NCBI GenBank assembly: GCA_030345135.1 | Contig: CP128386.1 | Coordinates: forward strand, 3,311,677 to 3,375,676 | Source of the DNA: Chitinophagaceae bacterium DXS | GTDB lineage: Bacteria > Bacteroidota > Bacteroidia > Chitinophagales > Chitinophagaceae | Direction of reading: 5' to 3' | DNA: 64,000 nt | Part shown: positions 9,568 to 15,704 of the stretch, in pieces | How the letters are laid out: each line of letters opens with the position of its first letter | How positions within the stretch are numbered: the stretch's first letter is position 1 | Translations under genes and position numbers: made by a program | The notes under the pieces: generated by a model | The model's database searches: none | Told to the model about the DNA's origin: nothing | The model's input: only the letters and a program-made list of their open reading frames with translations

Positions 9568-9753
9568 ATGAAAATAAAAATAAGCGTTGCCCTGATTGGC
9601 TTAGCCTGCATTGCATTGATAACTACTGTGGTTAAATTAGGATCTTTAACCGGGACAGAAATTACGGTCATATTGGCTACGATATGTGTCTCACTAATCG
9701 GAGGCTTCCATTTGTTGGACGAAAATGGCGACACAAAAGGCCCGACTAACTAA
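9568..9753 (+). CDS. small two-helix membrane protein, unknown function
   Basis: 61 residues if started at the ATG at 9568 (MKIKISVALIG); an in-frame longer start at 9511 is possible. The protein has two hydrophobic stretches, about residues 5-20 and 31-45 (VILATICVSLIGGFHLL), and a short polar tail DENGDTKGPTN. I do not recognise a family. It is the first of three small plus-strand frames in the A+T-rich stretch after nifJ, with no close neighbour to suggest a role. The regular amphipathic composition makes it plausible, but it could be a chance frame. Confidence 0.4.
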   Translation: MKIKISVALIGLACIALITTVVKLGSLTGTEITVILATICVSLIGGFHLLDENGDTKGPTN

Positions 9754-9937
9754 GCAGGATCATTTGTGCCAGCAGGAGCAAACATTTTAACTGCGTTGTG
9801 CGAAATAAAGCATACCTTGTTGTCTAATCTACAATAGCAAATCCAGTTCATTTTAAAATCGTTGCAAGTCGGGAGTAACAATACCTGTTCTCTATTTACC
9901 ATTTTAGATTATTTCCATAACCTTAAAATGTTAGATT
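9754..9937. other. intergenic stretch without recognised feature
   Basis: I see no gene, terminator or repeat in this A+T-rich gap between two small frames. Confidence 0.5.
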
Positions 9938-10144
9938 ATGACTCCGCAACTGCCATTATCAATGCTTCCGTCTTTTGAGCAGCTTGAATTATCAATTAAT
10001 GATCTTAAAGTAATTTCTGAAACAATAAATTTTTTATCGAAGCGTGTTGAAAAATGTATCGACAGAATCAATGTGCGCCTGGCGAATATTAAAGGAAAGG
10101 CTGAAATTGGCAAACATACAAACAAACAGCTTTACCAGGACTGA
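9938..10144 (+). CDS. small helical protein, unknown function
   Basis: 68 residues from the ATG at 9938. The composition (FEQLELSINDLKVISETINF, then KRVEKCIDRINVRLANIKGK) predicts one or two soluble helices, possibly a coiled coil, with no signal peptide. No family is recognised. It is isolated between other small frames on the same strand; it may be a degraded or accessory gene. Confidence 0.35.
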   Translation: MTPQLPLSMLPSFEQLELSINDLKVISETINFLSKRVEKCIDRINVRLANIKGKAEIGKHTNKQLYQD

Positions 10145-10294
10145 CGAGACGTTTCGATCCCAACTCCTTCTAATTCGAACATGTATGCTAAAAACAGCAT
10201 GCCAATTTTAACACATACGTTGATGTGGCGTTAAATGTGCATAAGAATGCTGACCATGGCATAACGTTTGAAGAATTAGCAAAAATCCGTTCCA

Positions 10295-10576
10295 ATGAGA
10301 AGTGTATCTTTTGATGTCCCCACCAAAAAAGGCAAATTATCTGTATTTTTTACTACATCGCTCAATTTTAAAAACATAAAAAGAGTCCTGATAACAGGAG
10401 ATAGAAGATACAGGGGCTATCTTTCTGTAGAGAAGATAGAGGAAACATACAGGCTCGCAAAAGTTAAGTTCAGACGTGTTAACTCTATCGTGGAAAGCCG
10501 GTTATCATTTTTAAACGACGAAACCAGCAATCGTATCGCCAAGATCATTGGAGAGACAGTTGTGTGGACCACTTAA
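10295..10576 (+). CDS. small basic protein, unknown function
   Basis: 93 residues, rich in Lys and Arg (KNIKRVLITGDRRYRGYLS, LAKVKFRRVNSIVESRLSFL). No signal peptide, membrane segment or recognised domain. An in-frame stop lies 18 bp before the ATG, so the start is constrained. The stop codon is about 20 bp before the first copy of repeat B, i.e. the gene sits exactly at the left border of the repeat island. It may be genuine or a remnant. Confidence 0.35.
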   Translation: MRSVSFDVPTKKGKLSVFFTTSLNFKNIKRVLITGDRRYRGYLSVEKIEETYRLAKVKFRRVNSIVESRLSFLNDETSNRIAKIIGETVVWTT

Positions 10577-10593
10577 AACGATGGATAGATTCA

Positions 10594-10700
10594 TGTTAAG
10601 TGAGGAGACTTCACTTTGTTGTTGGTGTGCTTTCGCTCTTTTACCTGCCCGACACACACAACAACGGCAGCAGCGTGAGTGTGCAACATCAATGGGAGGG
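10594..10700. repeat. repeat B, copy 0
   Basis: First of four copies of a dispersed repeat whose core on the plus strand reads tttgttgttggtgtgctttc, then cttttacctgcccgacacac, then aacaacggcagcagcgtgag and a gtgcaac. The two ends (gttgttggtgtg and cacacaacaac) can pair into a hairpin. The other copies are at 11417, 12925 and 14818. Confidence 0.8.
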
Positions 10701-10824
10701 AAACATGCAGATGTAAAACGAAAAAATCACAGCCAATACCACACGGTTTGTAGAGGCCTAAGGCATTTTGTTTGCTATTCACATTGCATAGAAAAAACGA
10801 ATTTCAACTATTTTATTAGCCCGT

Positions 10825-10923
10825 TTATTGGTCTTCATTAAATAACTTGATTAAATCAATTAGGCTTGCAGACATGTTAATTTGAGTTTTTAAGTTGTTG
10901 ATGCTACCAAAATATTCGATCAT
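10825..10923 (-). CDS. 32-codon frame coupled to the upstream gene
   Basis: Short frame starting at an ATG that overlaps the stop of the gene above it in the ATGA manner and ending at TAA 10827-10825. The product would be MIEYFGSINNLKTQI... with a helical C-terminus ending FNEDQ. It is either a translationally coupled small protein or the displaced tail of the preceding protein after a frameshift. No family is recognised. Confidence 0.3.
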   Translation of the reverse strand: MIEYFGSINNLKTQINMSASLIDLIKLFNEDQ

Positions 10924-11243
10924 AAAGCTGCCACTGGGCTTTTTACAATTTTTTCCTGAAGAACATTTTTTATATCCTCCAAGGTTGACACGCAACTTTT
11001 TTCAATATCAAATTCGATTTTGATTATTCTATGCCGATATAAAAGATGGTAACCCCATAAAAAAGTCCCCCATCCTATTTTGTTAGCCTTCTTAATAAGA
11101 AAAATTGTCGAGTTCGAATCAATAATTATTGAGTTGTTATATTTTATGAGTTCATTCTCAAAACATGTATATAAAGATTTTTTATCAGGGATGCATCGGA
11201 CGTTATTATCCTTATTCCATAAAAGTAGACACGGAGTTTTCAT
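10920..11243 (-). CDS. orphan cassette gene 1, unknown small protein
   Basis: 107 residues, no signal peptide, mixed alpha/beta composition (SIIIDSNSTIFLIKKANKIG, IIKIEFDIEKSCVSTLEDIK). No family recognised. It starts 7 bp after the edge of repeat A copy 1 and lies upstream of repeat B copy 0, the same placement as the two other orphan genes of this island. Size, isolation and cytosolic character would suit an immunity protein of a contact-dependent toxin system, but that is only a guess from context. Confidence 0.5.
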   Translation of the reverse strand: MKTPCLLLWNKDNNVRCIPDKKSLYTCFENELIKYNNSIIIDSNSTIFLIKKANKIGWGTFLWGYHLLYRHRIIKIEFDIEKSCVSTLEDIKNVLQEKIVKSPVAAL

Positions 11244-11249
11244 TTTTTC

Positions 11250-11416
11250 CAGCTGGTGTTGGTGTTATGGAATAAAAATAAGAAACTTGATGCTCAATTT
11301 ATTTAAATCTAAAAATAGTCTCGGACTCTGTTTGGCCTGGTTGCACTCTACGCAGACCGCCATTGTTGGTATGCAGCAAAGGAAATGTGTGAAAGCATAC
11401 CAACAACACAAGTAAG
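11250..11416. repeat. repeat A, copy 1
   Basis: Shares with copies at 12397 and 14421 the string gttggtgt.a.ggaataaaaata, the block caatttatttaaatctaaaa, cgcagaccgcc.ttgttggta and tgcagcaaaggaaatgtgtg, ending in accaacaacacaagtaag. The last part forms a hairpin (gttgttggtatgc / gcataccaacaac with a 20-nt loop). Here A runs straight into repeat B copy 1. Confidence 0.85.
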
Positions 11417-11620
11417 GTGTGGATGAAACAAGAAAAAAAATACAACAGCGCACAAATATCGACGCAAAACCAAACAAGCCACTCGACAAAAGGCTTATTT
11501 GGTTTTACTATTGGTATCGACCTGCACAGTTTGTTGTTAGTGTGCTTTAGCTCATTTACCTGCCCGACAAACAACAATGCCAGCAGCGTGGGCTTGCAAC
11601 ACCAACAGTTGAAAAAACAC
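11417..11620. repeat. repeat B, copy 1
   Basis: Long form of B: starts tggatgaaacaagaaaaaaa, continues through gcaaaaccaaacaagccact and ggcttatttggttttactat and ends with the gttgttagtgtgc ... ctgcccgacaaacaac hairpin and cagcagcgtgggcttgcaac. It closely matches copy 3 over its full length. Confidence 0.8.
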
Positions 11621-11787
11621 TGCTATGCTACCAGACCGAATGATACCTAGCATCTGAGAAGAAGAAAAAACTTTTTGCCCTCTTTACTCCCCAAATACAA
11701 TCGGAGTTGATTTCTTAGACATAAGAGCCTTGCGGAACTCATGTCAAAGGGGTTTCACAAAATGTCTTCTTGAAATGAGTAGAAGGA
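11621..11787. other. gap downstream of orphan gene 2
   Basis: A+T-rich; nothing recognised besides the end of repeat B. Confidence 0.4.
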
Positions 11788-12351
11788 TTATTCAGCATAT
11801 CTTAATGTTTTGATGATTTCTAAGATTTCCTGTTGTTGAGCATCATTGGTTGTCTTAGCATACATGCAAAAGCTTTGTCCATTTTTTAATTTTGGAATAT
11901 ATACACCAGTAATTCCAGTCCCAATCCTTTTAGGTTTTACCAACTTAACAACCAATCCATTTATCGTATCGTACATATAGTATTGTTTTGAAAAAATCCG
12001 AAGCTCTTGATCTATTTCTGCTTCATTCGAAAAAAGGAACAACGTCGAATCTGATTTTCGTTTCAAATTCTTTAATAATGACGGCTTAGATGCCATATCA
12101 AAAACAGGAAGGTTTGGTTCATAGAGTGTAGCTGGTCCAATACCAATCTCTCCTTCTAGAGAAACTTCAGAATTTAAATTTATTATTTCAAATGAGTATG
12201 TATCAAACCCCTGTTTTGTAATCAATCTAGCCTTCTTTGGAACTTGGACAGTAAGGATATTGTCCAAATTTATTGTTTGCATCTTTAGTTTTCTGTCGCA
12301 TGAAAAAATCACTAGCATGCAAACGAATATCAATACTACTTTAATTTGCAT
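11788..12351 (-). CDS. orphan cassette gene 2, secreted lipoprotein of unknown function
   Basis: 187 residues with a clear lipoprotein signal: MQIKVVLIFVCMLVIFSCDR, lipid Cys at about residue 18. The mature part is a mixed beta/alpha domain (NLDNILTVQVPKKARLITKQ, FEIINLNSEVSLEGEIG, QQQEILEIIKTLRYAE). No family recognised. It lies between repeat A copy 2 (upstream) and repeat B copy 1 (downstream) on the minus strand. A periplasmic or surface lipoprotein in a repeat-flanked cassette could be an immunity factor or a surface-variation gene; the sequence alone does not decide. Confidence 0.7.
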   Translation of the reverse strand: MQIKVVLIFVCMLVIFSCDRKLKMQTINLDNILTVQVPKKARLITKQGFDTYSFEIINLNSEVSLEGEIGIGPATLYEPNLPVFDMASKPSLLKNLKRKSDSTLFLFSNEAEIDQELRIFSKQYYMYDTINGLVVKLVKPKRIGTGITGVYIPKLKNGQSFCMYAKTTNDAQQQEILEIIKTLRYAE

Positions 12352-12396
12352 TTTTTCTTTCCATTAATTTGTGTAATCCTAATCTCCGATTGTTTT

Positions 12397-12655
12397 TCAG
12401 CCGTTGTTGGTGTTACGGAATAAAAATAGGAAACCTTGATCGTCAATTTATTTAAATCTAAAATTAGTTTCGCACACACTTAGGAGCGATCCTGTTGCAC
12501 ATCTACACAGACCGCTGTTGTTGGTATGCAGCAAAGGAAATGTGTGAAAGCGTACCAACAACACAAGTAAGACGACGAAATATTCATCTCATTTTAGATA
12601 ATCGAACAGTCAATGAAAGGCATGTTATTTTCTAAATAAACGAATTCCCGTTTTC
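12397..12655. repeat. repeat A, copy 2 (long form)
   Basis: Begins cagccgttgttggtgttacg and extends through the conserved core to gcgtaccaacaacacaagta and a 75-bp extension (gacgacgaaatattcatctc ... cgaattcccgttt) shared with copy 3 but absent from copy 1. Copies 2 and 3 are nearly identical over about 260 bp. Confidence 0.9.
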
Positions 12656-12780
12656 TTCTCCGCAAAGTCTTTGAACATAAATCTCAGTTATTAGAAACTT
12701 CTTCGCAAAGTCTCCATTATGGCCTTTGTGCACATGCCTGGGACTTTGCGTTTAGGAGAATAAGTAAATTCGCCAGACGT
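12656..12780. repeat. repeat C, copy 1
   Basis: Contains cttcgcaaagtctcc, then atgcctgggactttgcgttt and aggagaataa.aaattc, also present at 15044-15120. The words gcaaagtc and gactttgc are inverted copies, so the unit can fold. Confidence 0.7.
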
Positions 12781-12924
12781 AACCCGACAACTAGAATGCT
12801 ATGTTAGCGCCTTTGAAATTAATTAGATGCCGCTGGCAAAAATGAGTTTCCTCACATGTCGCAAAGTCCCTGCCCATCACGCATGACCTGGGAGGAGACT
12901 TTGCGGAGAAGTTCTTGCTGCGAA
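12781..12924. other. spacer between repeats C and B
   Basis: Contains further gcaaagtc / gaggagactttgcgga words related to repeat C and to the sequence at 15272-15298; no gene is supported. Confidence 0.4.
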
Positions 12925-13038
12925 GACTGTGCGGAAAAGTAAGCCGCTCTACGAACGGCTTATTTGATTTTGCTATTAGTGTGTATCTGCACACTTTGTT
13001 ATTGGTCTGTGCTTTCGCTCGCTTACCTGTCCGGCACA
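12925..13038. repeat. repeat B, copy 2, interrupted by a group II intron end
   Basis: Matches the other B copies from ctacgaacggcttatttgat through tttgttattggtctgtgctt to cttacctgtccggcaca, then stops abruptly in the hairpin where the intron 3' end begins at 13039. Confidence 0.75.
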
Positions 13039-13448
13039 GTCGAGTAGACCCGGGCATTTCAGCCCGAGTCGCTCACAGAACTGGACGTGAATCTCTCAAT
13101 TCATCCAGCTCTTGTTATCCAATCATTGTACTATTCGCAGTTTCCAGTGATAAAACAATTCAGGACTTGCTTTAACTAGCGCTTTGTACCTATCATACAC
13201 TTTGACCATACTTCTTAATTTGTATGTGTTACTTATCCATTTTCGAATAAGTTCATTCAAATACAAGAATACCCTTAATGCCTTATCTCTGTTGTATTTC
13301 GTGTAGTAATTGATCCAGCCCCTTATCTTGGGATTTAATGTCATGGCCGTCCATTCCAGCGATTGCATTCGATTTCGGGGATAGATAACTTCTCTTATCC
13401 TCTTTCTGATATGTGTTTTCGCTTCTAAACGCTTGAGAAACAGTGGTT
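13039..13448 (-). mobile_element. 3' remnant of a group II intron (maturase C-terminus, domains V-VI)
   Basis: Reading on the minus strand: a frame without start, 13448-13123, encodes the C-terminal maturase/X domain of a group II intron reverse transcriptase (NPKIRGWINYYTKYNRDKAL, later LNELIRKW and PELFYHWK). Eleven bases after its stop comes the domain V hairpin (agctggatgaattgagagat, then tcacgtccagttctgtgag), then a domain VI-like stem (gggctgaaatgccc) and the 3' end ctactcgac at 13039. The 5' intron RNA and most of the RT are missing, so it cannot move. Exon 2 is inside repeat B copy 2. Confidence 0.85.
13123..13448 (-). pseudogene. group II intron reverse transcriptase/maturase, C-terminal fragment
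   Basis: About 108 codons remain (PLFLKRLEAKTHIRKRIREV ... LRIVQ). The polymerase motifs including the catalytic YxDD are absent. The fragment opens directly after a stop codon and starts within 4 bp of the end of the neighbouring secreted-protein gene, so the upstream part was removed by a deletion or recombination. Cannot be functional as a reverse transcriptase. Confidence 0.85.
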
Positions 13449-13451
13449 AAG

Positions 13452-14108
13452 TCACTTTGATTGTTGCTTACTTTCCATTGTGCATACAAATTCATTTTCC
13501 TGATCAAATAGCTCTATTTTGTCTTCAGACAAAATCTTAAAATAGTTATTATTTATTACGTACAAAAAATAGTCAATAATGAAGGGCGTATTAATTTGGA
13601 TCGACACCTCGTTACCTTTTATTTGGCGTTGACTTATTCTCTGAGTCAAAAATCGATCCTTTACTTCTACAGAAAAAGAACTGAAGTTTTTGTTGACCAA
13701 AGCGCCGTCTTCACCATGAACATAGATTTTGTGCAATGTATCATCATCAATAACAAGAAAAGCAGAATATTCAACGCTAGAGTCATTGTAAAATATTGGC
13801 CTTACCCAAATCTTCGCCGTATCTACACAGTGGTTAGTTACAGATTTTAATGTTACCGGAAAATCAGAAAGCTGACTTCTTAATATATACTTGTCATCTA
13901 TCTCCAAAATTTTGCCAAATGCAAAAGAATCCCCCAGTCCATGGCCCTTGTAAATACTATATTCAAAGATACTGTCATCCAATATACTTAAATGAAACAT
14001 ACCATGAATATCCTTCGAACTATAATAATAGTCCCTTCTTTTTTGTCCAAAAGCTACCTTAGAAAAAAAAAGAAGGTTTACAAAAAGTATCAAAAAGATA
14101 TAACGCAT
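13452..14108 (-). CDS. orphan cassette gene 3, secreted protein of unknown function
   Basis: 218 residues with a Sec signal peptide (MRYIFLILFVNLLFFSKVAF, cleavage near AFGQ at 20-22). The mature protein is beta-rich (FAFGKILEIDDKYILRSQLS, SAFLVIDDDTLHKIYVHGED). No family recognised. It starts 12 bp after the end of a small frame that looks like the C-terminal tip of a larger protein (14121-14420), so the pair may be a displaced toxin-tip and partner module; this is inference. Downstream it runs into the group II intron remnant. Confidence 0.65.
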   Translation of the reverse strand: MRYIFLILFVNLLFFSKVAFGQKRRDYYYSSKDIHGMFHLSILDDSIFEYSIYKGHGLGDSFAFGKILEIDDKYILRSQLSDFPVTLKSVTNHCVDTAKIWVRPIFYNDSSVEYSAFLVIDDDTLHKIYVHGEDGALVNKNFSSFSVEVKDRFLTQRISQRQIKGNEVSIQINTPFIIDYFLYVINNNYFKILSEDKIELFDQENEFVCTMESKQQSK

Positions 14109-14120
14109 AATTAGTCCAAA

Positions 14121-14420
14121 TTATTTATTTCCAAAAGAAGTTAAATTAAACGGTGGATGTCCTTTCCCATGCGAATATTTATTATTCATGTCCTGCATAA
14201 CATTTAGCATAGTGTAATTCACGTTATTCCTGTTTTGAAGCGCAAAATTCTTTTCTTCACCTTGCAAAAAATTTATTACTAAGTAAGCAGGAGTATTTAT
14301 GTTTATCGCCATTTCTTTTCCCAAAAGCGAGGAATACGCTTTATACCAATCTTTATTGGTAGAAATTTGATTCTTAAACCATGAAATTCCATATTTCCCT
14401 TCAGCTACTCCTCTTACTTT
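14121..14420 (-). pseudogene. C-terminal fragment of a larger protein, no proper start
   Basis: The frame is open from AAA at 14420 to the stop at 14121 (99 codons: KVRGVAEGKYGISWFKNQIS ... GHPPFNLTSFGNK). There is no ATG before codon 37; the only early start is TTG at 14324. The frame begins exactly where repeat A copy 3 ends, with a TGA formed at the boundary. It therefore looks like a 3' gene segment joined to repeat A by recombination. Orphan C-terminal tips followed by a small partner gene are typical of polymorphic toxin loci, but no toxin motif is recognised here. Confidence 0.5.
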
Positions 14421-14680
14421 TCAGCCGTTGTTGGTGTTGCGGAATAAAAATAACAAACCCTTATCGTCAATTTATTTAAATCTAAAAATTAGTTTCGAAC
14501 ACAGTTAGGATCGATCCTGTTGCACATCTACGCAGACCGCCGTTGTTGGTATGCAGCAAAGGAAATGTGTGAAAGCGTACCAACAACACAAGTAAGACGA
14601 CGAAATATTCATCTCATTTTAGACAATCGAGCAGTCAATGACAGGCATGTTATTTTCTAAATAAACGAATTCCCGTTTCG
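14421..14680. repeat. repeat A, copy 3 (long form)
   Basis: Nearly identical to copy 2 at 12397-12655 from cagccgttgttggtgtt to cgaattcccgttt. Includes the hairpin gttgttggtatgc ... gcgtaccaacaac at about 14542-14587. Confidence 0.9.
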
Positions 14681-14817
14681 TAAATATTACAAGGCCGCTT
14701 GAGGTGTTTAAATGGCTTTTGTCATTAGTGCTTTTGCCATCATTTCCTCCTACCTCACGAAGTTCTTGCACTTGTATTAGGATAAAAACCCTCACTTATC
14801 CGCCGGGCGAGACGCGT
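14681..14817. other. spacer between repeats A and B
   Basis: No gene or known element seen. Confidence 0.4.
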
Positions 14818-15025
14818 TGCGCCGGCAATGGATGAAACAAGAAAAAAATCCAACAGCAGCGCATATGTCGATGCAAAACCAAACGAGCCCCTCGACAAAC
14901 GGATTATTTGGTTTTACTATTAGTGTGTACCTGTTCACTTTGTTGTTGGTGTGCTTTTGCTCCTTTACCTGCCCGACACACACAACAACGGCGGCAGCGT
15001 GACTGTGCAACAACAACAGAGGCGA
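14818..15025. repeat. repeat B, copy 3
   Basis: Full-length B: tggatgaaacaagaaaaaaa, gcaaaaccaaacgagcccct, ggattatttggttttactat, then the hairpin core tttgttgttggtgtgctttt and ctgcccgacacacacaacaa. Small frames over this unit differ in frame between copies, so the conservation is at DNA or RNA level. Confidence 0.85.
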
Positions 15026-15043
15026 AAATCCCATTTATAGAAT

Positions 15044-15120
15044 CATCTTCGCAAAGTTTCCGTGAAGAGCTTTCTGATTATGCCTGGGACTTTGCGTTTA
15101 GGAGAATAAAGAAATTCAGG
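15044..15120. repeat. repeat C, copy 2
   Basis: Matches 12690-12775 (cttcgcaaagt, atgcctgggactttgcgttt, aggagaataa). Related gaggagacttt words recur at 15275. Confidence 0.7.
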
Positions 15121-15511
15121 AGAAACTATCAAATAACACGAATTAGTACACATTGCCCCATATAAGCAGATACAATATGTTGTTATGTTTTTAAGGACTA
15201 TAAGACCCATTAGATGCCTCTTTCGATATGATCCTTCCTCTAATTTCTCTAAATCGATGTCCACGGGGCAAGGCTTGCGAGGAGACTTTGGCGGAGAAAG
15301 TGAAACAAACGAATATCCCATTTTTAGGTTTGCAGGATTTAAAATCCTCTCTTATCTTTTGTTCGACATGCCCTTCGGAACATATCGAACAGCAAGTTTG
15401 CTAAAATATTTTTTCTTTAAAACCCTTTACAGCAAAGCCTTCCGGCGATTGTGCAAACTAATTTTTCAGATTTTTTTGGAAGATCAAATCCAGCGCCCTT
15501 ATTTTGCACCC
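15121..15511. other. A+T-rich leader before the tRNA, no gene supported
   Basis: Frames here cross the tRNA or lack any family signal. The right border of the repeat island falls in this stretch, close to a tRNA gene, which is a common position for integrated DNA. Confidence 0.4.
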
Positions 15512-15596
15512 GGAGAGATGGCAGAGCGGTCGAATGCGGCGGTCTTGAAAACCGTTGACTGTAACAGGTCCGGGGGTTCGAATCCCTCTCTCTCCG
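15512..15596 (+). tRNA. tRNA-Ser (UGA)
   Basis: An 85-nt class II tRNA: 7-bp acceptor stem GGAGAGA / TCTCTCC, D arm with GGCAGAGCGGTCGAATGC, anticodon arm GCGGT-CTTGAAA-ACCG-with TGA at 15546-15548, a variable arm (TTGACTGTAACAGGTC) and the T loop GGTTCGAATCC. Discriminator G; CCA is not encoded. A terminator follows within 10 bp. Confidence 0.97.
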
Positions 15597-15605
15597 CTCA
15601 AATAA

Positions 15606-15633
15606 AAAGCACTGATTTTTCGGTGCTTTTTTG
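15606..15633 (+). terminator. terminator after tRNA-Ser
   Basis: Stem aaagcactga / tcggtgcttt followed by a run of T. Confidence 0.85.
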
Positions 15634-15704
15634 TTTTGTGAAATCTTCAGTACAAAAGACTCCAATCCCTCAAGAATCCAACTTGATCCCGCTATTTACT
15701 ATTT

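Noticed and set aside
11299-11650. Small proteins encoded across repeats A and B on either strand
   Set aside because: Frames are not kept between copies; substitutions and indels fall without regard to codons, so conservation is of DNA or RNA.
13283-13507. 74-codon gene after the secreted orphan protein
   Set aside because: It overlaps the maturase fragment in the wrong frame and the end of the orphan gene; the maturase frame has clear homology.
10594-15025. Integron with attC sites
   Set aside because: The hairpin ends are gttgttggt/accaacaac, not the RYYYAAC/GTTRRRY core, and no tyrosine integrase gene is in the window. Kept only as a cassette-like analogy.
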